DNA of 19,550 nt from JAQVXR01 sp050945755 (GCA_050945755.1 JBMNTN010000035.1:1-19550), one strand, 5' to 3'. Shown: positions 8,015-15,232, counted from the first letter of the stretch. The notes: generated by a model not told the origin, from the sequence alone. Numbers and translations: made by a program.

Positions 8015-8049
8015 CTTTCCTTCGATTTCGAAGGGAAATTTTATTTTTG
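8015..8049 (+). terminator. Internal terminator / attenuator between livJ and livH
   Basis: TTTCCTTCG (8016-8024) pairs with CGAAGGGAAA (8029-8038) with one bulged G and loop ATTT, followed by TTTTATTTTT (8039-8048). It looks like a moderate intrinsic terminator only 9 nt after the 13-bp hairpin. Partial read-through would explain how the permease and ATPase genes are expressed at a lower level. A weak possible promoter (TTGCCT 8061-8066, 18 nt, TAAAAT 8085-8090) lies downstream. Confidence 0.65.
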
Positions 8050-8189
8050 AGGGGAAATGGTTGCCTAAACCATAAAAAGTGTTGTAAAATGTGAAATGGT
8101 ATAGGAAGTTGATAGAACAAGAATGATAAAGCAAACAGCACAAAAGAGATAAATGAATGTTTAATCATTATGGTTAGGGAGTGGCAGCA

Positions 8190-9068
8190 GTGGAAATGTT
8201 AATTCAACAATTGATAAATGGTATTGCTTTGGGTAGCATTTATGCCCTGATTGCTTTAGGGTATACAATGGTTTACGGCATTATCCAGCTAATAAACTTT
8301 GCTCATGGTGATATCTATATGATGGGGGCCTTTGTGGCATTTTTTTTGATTTCTCTTTTTAATTTTTCCTTTTTTCCCGCACTCCTGATGGCCATGGTTG
8401 CCTGCGCGATACTTGGAGTTTTAATTGAACGCATTGCCTACAAACCATTGAGACACCAAAACCGGTTAACAGCTTTGATTACCGCGATTGGGATGTCGTT
8501 CTTTTTAGAATATACAATGGTTTATTTTGTCAAGCCGGACCCAAGAGCATTTCCCAGCAGTTTTCAACTGCACAATTTTCATTTCGGCAACATTGTTATT
8601 TCCAGCAAGGATATATTTATTTTGTCAATTAGCTTAGGATTAATGTTGTTATTAACATATATCGTACAGAGGACTAAGACAGGAAAAGCCATGAGGGCGG
8701 TATCATTTGACCATGACGCAGCAAGGCTGATGGGAATTGATGTTAACAGAACCATTTCAGCTACTTTTGCCCTTGGATCGGCGTTGGCAGCGGCAGCAGG
8801 GGTTTTGGTTGGTATGTACTACGGGCAAATCGAACCTCTGATGGGCATTATGCCAGGATTAAAGGCCTTTATTGCTGCGGTTATCGGCGGCATCGGCATT
8901 ATTCCCGGGGCTGCATTGGGAGGGTTGCTTCTAGGGGTGACGGAGGCATTGGTGAGCGGTGCCGGTTATTCCATGCTAAGGGATGCAGTTGCCTTTGCGG
9001 TATTAATTTTTATATTGATAATTAAGCCTACGGGAATTTTGGGTAAAAATGTACGGGAGAAAGTGTAG
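8190..9068 (+). CDS. livH: Branched-chain amino acid ABC transporter permease LivH
   Basis: One of the two membrane subunits of the importer. It has about 292 residues and 8 or so hydrophobic helices. It opens with the family-typical LIQQLINGIALGSIYALIALGYTMVYGI and has INFAHGD at the end of that block, the DHDAARLMGIDVNRTI coupling segment for the ATPases and a C-terminal KPTGILGK. GTG 8190 is preferred since AGGGAG (8176-8181) lies 8 nt upstream. GTG 8181 is possible in frame but has no properly spaced site, and ATG 8196 is too distant. Its stop codon abuts the livM start. Confidence 0.94.
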   Translation: MEMLIQQLINGIALGSIYALIALGYTMVYGIIQLINFAHGDIYMMGAFVAFFLISLFNFSFFPALLMAMVACAILGVLIERIAYKPLRHQNRLTALITAIGMSFFLEYTMVYFVKPDPRAFPSSFQLHNFHFGNIVISSKDIFILSISLGLMLLLTYIVQRTKTGKAMRAVSFDHDAARLMGIDVNRTISATFALGSALAAAAGVLVGMYYGQIEPLMGIMPGLKAFIAAVIGGIGIIPGAALGGLLLGVTEALVSGAGYSMLRDAVAFAVLIFILIIKPTGILGKNVREKV

Positions 9069-10091
9069 GTGGCTGACATGGAAGAAAAACAAAACAATCA
9101 ACAATCATTTATACGCAGGAATGCGCCGGTATTAATTGTAGCGCTGATATTAGTAGCCGCCTATTTTATCTTGGGAGCTTGGATTGAGGGATTTACCATA
9201 GGTGGTAACGAGTACAAGCTGAATAAATATTACACGCTGAATATATATTTAATGGGTATAAACATTATTTTGGCGGTTAGTTTAAACCTGGTGTGCGGTA
9301 TTACCGGTCAACTTGCTTTGGGACATGCCGGTTTTATGTCTGTAGGGGCATATGTAGCCGCTATTTTTACCGTCAAGTTAGGTCTTCCTTTTGCTCTGGC
9401 TCTTGTTGCCGGCGGTTTGGCTGCTGCGATAATGGGTTTTATCATTGGTCTTCCGACATTAAGATTAAAAGGGGATTACTTGGCAATTGCAACATTAGGG
9501 ATGGGAGAGATCATCAGGGTTATCCTGATTAACATAGATTATGTAGGCGGAGCTAGTGGTTTTAGCCCGATACCCAAATACACTAATTTTACTTGGATCT
9601 TTATTCTCACTGTGGCGACAATAATTTTTGCCAAGAACTTTATTACCTCAACTCACGGGAGAGCATGTATTTCCGTACGTGAGGATGAAATTGCCGCTGA
9701 AACAATGGGGATTAACAGTACCAGATATAAAACAATGGCTTTTTGTTTTGGTGCTTTTTTTGCCGGTATTGCCGGCGGCTTATATGCTCACAACTTTTTT
9801 ATTATCCAACCCAACGTATTTAATTTTTTCAAATCATTTGAATACCTGGTGATGGTTGTACTGGGTGGATTAGGCAGCTTGACCGGATCCATTGTGGCGG
9901 CATCCGGTTTAACGATGGTAAATGTAGGGCTGCAGAAAATACCTGAATTGCGGATGGTGCTCTACTCGATAGTATTGATTGCGGTAATGCTGTTCCGCCC
10001 CGGCGGGCTTTTAGGAAATAAAGAATTAACTTTCCAGTTCTTTAAGTTTAAGAAAGAAAGGGGTGGGCAGCGTGGCACTTCTGGAAATTAA
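9069..10091 (+). CDS. livM: Branched-chain amino acid ABC transporter permease LivM
   Basis: Second membrane subunit, 340 residues. A charged N-terminus (about 1-16) precedes roughly nine helices. The family blocks are visible: INIILAVSLNLVCGITGQLALGHAGF (about 64-89), GLPTLRLKGDYLAIATLGMGEI, the ATPase-coupling segment VREDEIAAETMGINSTRYK, and GGLGSLTGSIVAA near the C-terminus. The GTG directly follows the livH stop, with GGGAGA (9055-9060) 8 nt before it. The end overlaps the start of livG, so the genes are translationally coupled. Confidence 0.94.
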   Translation: MADMEEKQNNQQSFIRRNAPVLIVALILVAAYFILGAWIEGFTIGGNEYKLNKYYTLNIYLMGINIILAVSLNLVCGITGQLALGHAGFMSVGAYVAAIFTVKLGLPFALALVAGGLAAAIMGFIIGLPTLRLKGDYLAIATLGMGEIIRVILINIDYVGGASGFSPIPKYTNFTWIFILTVATIIFAKNFITSTHGRACISVREDEIAAETMGINSTRYKTMAFCFGAFFAGIAGGLYAHNFFIIQPNVFNFFKSFEYLVMVVLGGLGSLTGSIVAASGLTMVNVGLQKIPELRMVLYSIVLIAVMLFRPGGLLGNKELTFQFFKFKKERGGQRGTSGN

Positions 10092-10848
10092 GAATGTGGG
10101 TATTTCTTTTGGGGGGTTAAGAGCAGTCAGCAATTGTGATATTGGAATAGAAAAGGGAGAGCTGATTGGTTTAATTGGGCCCAATGGTGCAGGGAAAACC
10201 ACTCTATTTAACATGCTTACCGGTGTGTATCTGCCCACAGAAGGAGATATTGTTTTTGAAGGAAAGAGTATTGTCGGACTAAAACCTTATAATATTACCA
10301 AACGGGGAATAGCCCGTACCTTTCAAAATATCCGACTCTTTAAAGAATTAAGTGTGCTTGATAATGTGAAGATACCCTACCATATTCATGCCCGGCATAA
10401 TGTATTAAGCTCAGTGCTGCGTTTGCCCAGTCACTATCGAGGGGAGCAGGAAATAACTGAAAAGGCCATGGAGTGCCTGGAGGTATTTGGCTTGGCCGAT
10501 AAGAAAGATGAACTTGCCAAAAACCTGCCCTACGGTCAACAGCGCAGAATGGAAATTGCCAGGGCGCTGGCAGCCGAACCCCGTCTTTTGCTTTTGGACG
10601 AACCTGCTGCAGGTATGAATCCTAATGAAACACATGATTTAATGGAGCTTATTTATTGGATACGGGAGAATTTTAATCTAACCATTCTTTTGATTGAACA
10701 TGATATGTCCTTGGTAATGGGAGTTTGCGAAAGAATTTATGTGTTGGATTATGGTAAGATTATTGCAGCCGGAGCGCCGGATGAGATTAAAAAGAATCCA
10801 AAAGTGATCCAGGCCTACCTCGGAGAGGAGGTCAGTGTTAATGCTTAA
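10072..10848 (+). CDS. livG: Branched-chain amino acid ABC transporter ATP-binding protein LivG
   Basis: Cytoplasmic ATPase subunit, 258 residues from GTG 10072. Walker A is GPNGAGKT (36-43), the Q-loop lies in ARTFQNIRLF, and the signature is the LivG-type YGQQRRMEIARAL in place of LSGGQ. Walker B ends in LLLLDEPAAGMNP, and the H-loop is in LLIEHDM. The start at 10072 is preferred over GTG 10063 because AAGGGGTG (10058-10065) then has a 6-7 nt spacer and the protein opens MALLEIKN as relatives do. It overlaps the end of livM by 20 nt and the start of livF by 8 nt. Confidence 0.94.
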   Translation: MALLEIKNVGISFGGLRAVSNCDIGIEKGELIGLIGPNGAGKTTLFNMLTGVYLPTEGDIVFEGKSIVGLKPYNITKRGIARTFQNIRLFKELSVLDNVKIPYHIHARHNVLSSVLRLPSHYRGEQEITEKAMECLEVFGLADKKDELAKNLPYGQQRRMEIARALAAEPRLLLLDEPAAGMNPNETHDLMELIYWIRENFNLTILLIEHDMSLVMGVCERIYVLDYGKIIAAGAPDEIKKNPKVIQAYLGEEVSVNA

Positions 10849-11545
10849 GGTTGAGGGAATTAATGTTTATTATGGTTCAATTCATGCATTAAAGGGAATA
10901 AGCGTTGAAGTTGAGCAAGGAGAAATTGTAACACTGATTGGAGCTAACGGTGCTGGAAAATCAAGCATCTTACGAACCATATCCGGGCTTATCAGCCCAA
11001 AATCCGGAAGTATTACCTTTGAAGGAAAAATTATTTCCGGGGTCCCCGCCCAAGAAATAGTAAAGTTAGGGGTTTCTCAGGTGCCTGAAGGGCGGAGAAT
11101 ATTTGCCAATATGAGCGTCTTAGAAAATTTAGAATTAGGTGCTTTTCTGGAAAGTGACAAGAAAAAAGTGAAGAAACGGATGGCAATGGTCTTTGAGAGA
11201 TTTCCCCGACTGGCGGAGCGAAAAAGCCAATCTGCCGGAACTCTCTCCGGCGGAGAACAGCAGATGCTTGCCATGGGACGAGCTTTGATGAGTAAGCCGA
11301 AGCTGCTTCTCTTAGATGAGCCTTCTATGGGTTTAGCCCCCATTCTTGTTAAAGAAATCTTTAATATTATTAAAGAAATTAATGAAACAGGGACGACCAT
11401 TTTGGTTGTGGAACAAAATGCCCATATGGCTTTATCAATTGCTCACAAGGCGTATGTCTTGGAGACTGGGAAAATTGTTCTTTCCGGGACAGCTGCTGAA
11501 GTTGCTGCGTCAGAAGATGTGAAGAAGGCCTATCTGGGAGGATAA
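10841..11545 (+). CDS. livF: Branched-chain amino acid ABC transporter ATP-binding protein LivF
   Basis: Second ATPase subunit, 234 residues from ATG 10841. Walker A is GANGAGKS (34-41), then VPEGRRIF (the family Q-loop region), signature LSGGEQQMLAMGRAL (135-149), Walker B LLLLDEPSMGLAP (156-168) and a VVEQN segment replacing the usual histidine loop, as is normal for LivF. ATG 10841 is preferred because AGGAGG (10826-10831) lies 9 nt upstream; GTG 10835 would be only 3 nt away. It is last in the operon, with a strong terminator 21 nt after the stop. Confidence 0.94.
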   Translation: MLKVEGINVYYGSIHALKGISVEVEQGEIVTLIGANGAGKSSILRTISGLISPKSGSITFEGKIISGVPAQEIVKLGVSQVPEGRRIFANMSVLENLELGAFLESDKKKVKKRMAMVFERFPRLAERKSQSAGTLSGGEQQMLAMGRALMSKPKLLLLDEPSMGLAPILVKEIFNIIKEINETGTTILVVEQNAHMALSIAHKAYVLETGKIVLSGTAAEVAASEDVKKAYLGG

Positions 11546-11566
11546 GTTAAAAATTTACAAATGAGT

Positions 11567-11602
11567 TTTAAAGCCTGGGACTTCCTGGGCTTTAAATTTT
11601 TT
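11567..11602 (+). terminator. Rho-independent terminator of the liv operon
   Basis: A 13-pair stem (11567-11579 with 11584-11596, two G-U pairs) with loop ACTT is followed by a run of six T. A smaller AT-rich hairpin (AACACA / TGTGTT around 11624-11640) follows and may be a back-up. No gene is seen in 11546-11724, and no convincing promoter for the next gene was found there. Confidence 0.92.
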
Positions 11603-11724
11603 ATCTTTTAAGAGAGGTAAGAACACAAAAATGTGTTTTTAGCAGGGAATTAATACTCAATTGGAGAAATAATTAATAAATAGTTTTGTTAAGCAATCTA
11701 GAATAGCAACAAGGAGAGGCAAAA

Positions 11725-13083
11725 ATGAGAAAAAGAATTTGGGGATTTTGTTTAACGGTTTTGTTTTGTTTAATGGTTTCTGTATCGGCTTTTGCAGCGG
11801 CACCCATTAGTATTTATGTTAACGATCAGAAGTTGGCACCGGATGTTGATCCTTATATAACGAGTGGGCGTACCATGCTTCCTGTCCGGGCGGTCTTGGA
11901 ACCGCTAGGGGCCGTGTTTGCTTGGGACAGCAAGACTAAGACGGTTACCATTCAAAAAGGAGCAAAAAAGGTGCTTCTCATTATCAACAAAAAGCAAGCT
12001 ACGATCAATGGGGTGAAATACAGCTTAGATGCTCCTGCTGTGATTAAAGAAGGCAGGACTTTTGTGCCGCTAAGGTTTGTGGCGGAATCTTTTGATGCGA
12101 TTGTTAATTGGAATGGAGCAGAAAAGACAGTTCGTATTACACCTAATGCCGGGAGCGGGGGAAAAAAGATTGTTACCGGTTATTATTATGATGCTAATTC
12201 TTTAGAATCTTTATCAGGTAATCTTGATATTATTACCGATACAGTGCATTTTTCTTATAATCTGAATGCTCAGGGAAGAGTTGAGGAAAGACCCTTTTTC
12301 AGCGAGGGTTTTGAGTTAGCCCGCCGGAATAACATGGGTATTGAGATGCTGGTTTTTGCCAATAATAGGGAACAGTTAAAAGCTTTAATGGATAATCCTA
12401 CTATGCAGCAAACGGTGATAAATGATATTTATAATTTTTTACAGACTCGAGGATTTGATGGGGTTAATTTGGACTTTGAATATATCGACAGAACTCAACC
12501 TGCCCAGTTTGTAAATTTTGTGAAGTTACTGCGGGATAAACTTGGCACAAAATACACCATCTCTTTGTCTTTACCTGCCAAATCATCGGATCGGCAGTAT
12601 TGGTATGACGGTTATGATTATAAAGCGCTTGCTGCTGTGGCAGACAGGATCATGGTGATGGCATATGATCAGCACTACAAGGGAGGAGAGCCTGGTCCGG
12701 TAGCCGGTAATGATTGGGTGGAAGAGGTAATTAACTATATGCTTCCCATGATACCCGGTGAGAAATTCCAATTAGGATTGGGGATTTATGGCTATGACTG
12801 GCCAGAAACCGGAGCCGGCAGAACCATCTTGGTTAACGATGCGAGAAATTTGGCGGCGGCAAAAGGATTGGAGATAATTAAGGACCCGACATCCGGCGTG
12901 TCCCGCTTTAATTACTGGGATGACAACGGGGTGATTCGTCAGGTTTGGTTTGAGGATGCGTCCAGTGTCCGGACAAAGCTTGAGCTTGTGAAAAAGTATA
13001 ACTTAGCGGGAATCGCCATCTGGCGCCTAGGGATCATTCCCCAGGATATCTGGAAAGTTATCGCAGAAGGTTCCGGCAATTAA
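11725..13083 (+). CDS. Secreted protein: copper-amine-oxidase-N-like domain plus GH18 glycosidase domain
   Basis: A 452-residue secreted protein. A signal peptide (1-25, ending SAFAAA) is followed by a copper amine oxidase N-terminal type domain built of two similar halves (about 28-75 and 90-139, with GRTMLPVRAVLEPLGAVFAWD and GRTFVPLRFVAESFDAIVNWN). A GH18 barrel covers about 148-447. The GH18 catalytic motif is intact: DGVNLDFE (245-252), with Glu252 as predicted acid/base, supported by MVMAYDQHY (310-318) and a late AIWRLG strand. Relatives with this GH18 subtype include spore cortex or cell-wall hydrolases (YdhD/SleL/YaaH type), so a peptidoglycan or cortex substrate is plausible but not shown. 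The ATG has AAGGAGAGG about 7 nt upstream. It is monocistronic as far as can be seen. Confidence 0.88.
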   Translation: MRKRIWGFCLTVLFCLMVSVSAFAAAPISIYVNDQKLAPDVDPYITSGRTMLPVRAVLEPLGAVFAWDSKTKTVTIQKGAKKVLLIINKKQATINGVKYSLDAPAVIKEGRTFVPLRFVAESFDAIVNWNGAEKTVRITPNAGSGGKKIVTGYYYDANSLESLSGNLDIITDTVHFSYNLNAQGRVEERPFFSEGFELARRNNMGIEMLVFANNREQLKALMDNPTMQQTVINDIYNFLQTRGFDGVNLDFEYIDRTQPAQFVNFVKLLRDKLGTKYTISLSLPAKSSDRQYWYDGYDYKALAAVADRIMVMAYDQHYKGGEPGPVAGNDWVEEVINYMLPMIPGEKFQLGLGIYGYDWPETGAGRTILVNDARNLAAAKGLEIIKDPTSGVSRFNYWDDNGVIRQVWFEDASSVRTKLELVKKYNLAGIAIWRLGIIPQDIWKVIAEGSGN

Positions 13084-13131
13084 TAAATTTTATCATATGA
13101 CACTTTTTTTAAAGCATTATTTATGTTAAAA

Positions 13132-13137
13132 TATAAT
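13132..13137 (+). promoter_or_regulatory. -10 box of the selC promoter
   Basis: TATAAT lies 12 nt before the mature 5' end of tRNA-Sec, placing initiation near the tRNA. The -35 region 17 nt upstream (about 13109-13114) is AT-rich and poor, so only the -10 is convincing. Confidence 0.55.
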
Positions 13138-13149
13138 GGCTAAATTAAC

Positions 13150-13247
13150 GGGAGCGGATCCGGCCTGGTGGCTGGCCTGGACTTCAAATCCAGTCGGGAG
13201 GTAGTGATCCTGCCTCTGGTGTGTTCGATTCGCACACGTTCCCGCCA
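13150..13247 (+). tRNA. selC: tRNA-Sec (anticodon TCA), CCA encoded
   Basis: A 98-nt tRNA with the special selenocysteine architecture. The long acceptor arm is GGGAGCGG with ACGTTCCC: seven pairs including one G-U, and an eighth position of G opposite A. The D stem is six pairs (CCGGCC / GGCTGG) with a four-base TGGT loop. The anticodon stem is CTGGA / TCCAG with loop CTTCAAA, anticodon TCA at 13184-13186. The variable arm has a seven-pair stem (GAGGTAG / CTGCCTC), and the T arm is GTGTG TTCGATT CGCAC. Discriminator G13244 and an encoded CCA end it. It reads UGA as selenocysteine and is the substrate of SelA and SelB encoded upstream. The G-A opposition at the eighth acceptor position is mildly unusual. 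Confidence 0.97.
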
Positions 13248-13261
13248 AATACTTATATACC

Positions 13262-13305
13262 AAGGGTTATGCGGTTTTGCAAAAAAACTGGCATAGCCCT
13301 TTTTT
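13262..13305 (+). terminator. Rho-independent terminator after selC
   Basis: An 11-pair stem (13262-13272 with 13291-13301, one T-G pair) can extend through an inner A/T-rich stem; six T follow (13300-13305). It makes selC a monocistronic unit. The following 13306-13543 shows no gene on either strand and no clear promoter. Confidence 0.9.
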
Positions 13306-13543
13306 GTTTGGTGTTTTTGGTGATAATCCAGACGGGCTAATTTTTGTTTTGACCTGACTGGAAAAAGCTCTCCACCCTGGCGTTATTTATATTCAGTATT
13401 TAGGAATCACTTAAATTTGGATTTATTACCTTTCATTATGGTTTATTAACTTGGTTAAATATACCTGACATTTGAATAGTATTCCCTAAAGTAAAATGGT
13501 TACCCTATAACTAAATTGTATTTGTAGTAACGGGGAGATAATA

Positions 13544-13804
13544 ATGGCAAATTTGACAAGCTCTCTTAGTGGGCAAAAAGTAAAATTAAGAGAATTTGAC
13601 CCTACCACTATACAAAGAATTAAAGAGGGTATGTATTTGGTAAAAATCATCAGTGAAACTGAAATAACTGCCCGCAAATGCGATTTCTATGCTGGTAACT
13701 GTGTAGACCAGCAAGTTGCTGATGCATTTAAGCAAGAGAGTAAAAAACTAATAAAAGCGGCACATTTATTACAAGAATATTATGAGAGCATTACAAGGGA
13801 GTGA
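13544..13804 (+). CDS. Small unrecognised helical protein, 86 aa
   Basis: Not recognised with certainty. The 86-residue product is charged and soluble-looking, with no signal peptide. Residues about 20-83 look like two amphipathic helices joined by a short Cys-containing turn (KCDFYAGNC). The ATG has GGGGAG about 6 nt upstream, which supports expression. It is followed after only 9 nt by a second small gene in the same direction, so the two form a pair. A helical hairpin of this kind next to a CotF-like hairpin suggests the pair may correspond to the two halves of a ferritin-like or CotF-like bundle. This is a shape-based inference only. Confidence 0.65.
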   Translation: MANLTSSLSGQKVKLREFDPTTIQRIKEGMYLVKIISETEITARKCDFYAGNCVDQQVADAFKQESKKLIKAAHLLQEYYESITRE

Positions 13805-13813
13805 ATATATTAA

Positions 13814-14008
13814 ATGAAATTCACAGATATGGATATGCTACAGGACTACGAAAAAGATACTCGTATGGCAGTGATAGCATATTCTATAATCCAAACCGAA
13901 ATTTTGGACGAGACCTTAAAAAAATTTATTGCCACTGCAATAGCTGAAGCAGCAAAATCGCAAAAGAAATTTGCAAATTTGATTTTAGCTAGAGGAGATC
14001 GGCCATAA
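13814..14008 (+). CDS. Small helical protein, 64 aa, possibly CotF-like
   Basis: The 64-residue product has the run DMLQDYEKD, a Tyr-containing middle helix, a TEILDETLKKF turn and a final helix ending LILARGD. This spacing recalls the C-terminal hairpin of CotF-type spore coat proteins (ML.D ... Y ... E ... L ... RG), but the match is by eye and weak. Two cytoplasmic amphipathic helices are predicted and there are no cysteines. AAGGGAG (13795-13801) precedes the ATG by 12 nt, slightly long, and overlaps the end of the preceding gene, consistent with co-expression. It converges on the ferredoxin-nitroreductase gene, with 33 nt between stops. Confidence 0.6.
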   Translation: MKFTDMDMLQDYEKDTRMAVIAYSIIQTEILDETLKKFIATAIAEAAKSQKKFANLILARGDRP

Positions 14009-14022
14009 ACTAATTCTCCTAG
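13989..14022. terminator. Possible weak bidirectional terminator between convergent genes
   Basis: CTAG-A-GGAGA (13989-13998) pairs with TCTCCTAG (14015-14022) with one bulged A, spanning the stop codon of the 64-aa gene. There is no real T tract on either side, so the function is uncertain. Confidence 0.25.
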
Positions 14023-14041
14023 GTCAAATTTACTTACTTAT

Positions 14042-14968
14042 TTATTTTATTCCGTGAGTTTCAACTGATGCAAACGTGCGTCTGATCCCCTTTTGATATT
14101 TGATTCTCGGATACCCCATAATGACAAAAATCCCTTCACGGCTTTTGTATTTAATACCGTACTTCTCCCTTAACCTGCGGGCGGATTTGCCGTATTGAAT
14201 TAATGGATGTATTGCTCCCAGCATGCATGTTCCCAACCCAAGTGATTCAGCGGCAAGCATAGCATAGGTGGCAGCGATAATCGGGTCTGCCGGATCACAA
14301 TAAGAGGAACCATAAAAATACATGGCAGCTGGAGCATCATAGTTTACCACATTGACACCTTTTTTTATGTTCTCCAAATAGACATTAAAACACGGCCGGA
14401 CAAATTCCCGAAAAAATTCATCGTTTTCTTTACCCCAAAAGGGCCGCATGAGAGTTAAAAACCATTTGGAAACAAGCCATTTCATTCCTTCCAGATGTTT
14501 GCAAAAGTCTTGGGCAAATTTTCTGACCGTTTCTTTGCTGTCTAAAACTAGTACATGTACATCTGACGGCGGCAGTCCCATCGGAGCAGTTTTTGCAGCT
14601 TCGAGCACTTTGTCGATAATTTCTTTTTCTACCCCAACCTCTTTGAACTCTCTAATACTTCTCCGTTTCCGCAGCAGATTGAAAAAAGCATTGTAAGAAG
14701 CGACGTCTTTTTTATCCGGCAGGCTAAAGATATCTTCGGGACTGATGCACCTGCCATTGATATGAATTGCTTTCACAGGACAAATAGCCATGCAATGACC
14801 GCAGCCGATACATCCGAAAACCGGATTGTCGGAGAGGGCTGCTTTTCCGTCCCTAAGAACAAAGCTGAAATCTTTGCATACTTCCACGCAGAGACCGCAG
14901 CCCGTACAAATTTTTTCATCAATTGATATTTTAGCTTTTTCTTTTGTTCGGGATGTCGGTATAGCCAT
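14042..14968 (-). CDS. Ferredoxin-nitroreductase fusion (2x[4Fe-4S] + FMN nitroreductase)
   Basis: A 308-residue fusion. The N-terminus has two [4Fe-4S] ferredoxin motifs: CTGCGLCVEVC (Cys21, 24, 27, 31) and CIGCGHCMAICP (Cys53, 56, 59, 63). A nitroreductase domain follows (about 95-300) with RRSIREF at the FMN-phosphate site, KTAPMG, and a C-terminal LGTCMLGAI ... VIMGYP segment. Such proteins are common in strict anaerobes and are presumed to pass electrons from ferredoxin-type clusters to FMN and then to a nitro- or quinone-like acceptor; the substrate is unknown. The ATG has GGGGGAGGAA about 7 nt upstream. The gene is leftward, convergent with the two small genes and divergent from the yitJ-type gene, and seems monocistronic. 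Confidence 0.88.
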   Translation of the reverse strand: MAIPTSRTKEKAKISIDEKICTGCGLCVEVCKDFSFVLRDGKAALSDNPVFGCIGCGHCMAICPVKAIHINGRCISPEDIFSLPDKKDVASYNAFFNLLRKRRSIREFKEVGVEKEIIDKVLEAAKTAPMGLPPSDVHVLVLDSKETVRKFAQDFCKHLEGMKWLVSKWFLTLMRPFWGKENDEFFREFVRPCFNVYLENIKKGVNVVNYDAPAAMYFYGSSYCDPADPIIAATYAMLAAESLGLGTCMLGAIHPLIQYGKSARRLREKYGIKYKSREGIFVIMGYPRIKYQKGIRRTFASVETHGIK

Positions 14969-15159
14969 GTTCCGATTCCTCCCCCAAGTTACTCCATCGA
15001 CTTAAATCATATCCATTCTTTTAAGCAGATAAATTATAAAACTCTAAATACATTGTTTACAGCGAATCACCTATTATATATGAAATATAAAGGGTTTATT
15101 CGATGCTGTCCAAATTTATCCTGCAGGCTGTCTCCTTGTGGAAAAAAGATGAGAATTAG

Positions 15160-15200
15160 CTGAGGCTGGCCTGAATTCAAATCTAGTGGAGGTTGTGACC
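15160..15200 (+). pseudogene. Degraded partial copy of tRNA-Sec (selC relic)
   Basis: Positions 15164-15200 match tRNA-Sec 13170-13210 at about 34 of 41 aligned positions, with three substitutions and about four single-base gaps. Exact blocks are GGCTGGCCTG and TTCAAATC (anticodon loop with TCA), then AGT, GG, AGGT, GTGA and CC. A weaker match reaches back into the D loop from 15160. The acceptor and T arms are absent and the anticodon stem is broken, so it cannot be a functional tRNA. It lies about 2 kb after selC in the same orientation. The rest of the 14969-15348 gap contains no gene on either strand. Confidence 0.7.
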
Positions 15201-15232
15201 ATTTTATTTAATAAGAATTTAATACATAATTT

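Noticed and set aside
7977..8168. Reverse-strand 63-codon ORF with a hydrophobic N-terminus in the livJ-livH gap.
   Set aside because: No ribosome site precedes its ATG and it runs through the terminator and the 13-bp hairpin; the hydrophobicity comes from AT-rich sequence.
15104..15160. An 18-codon ORF (ATG at about 15102) in the gap before the yitJ-type gene.
   Set aside because: It has no ribosome site, is very short and has no family features.
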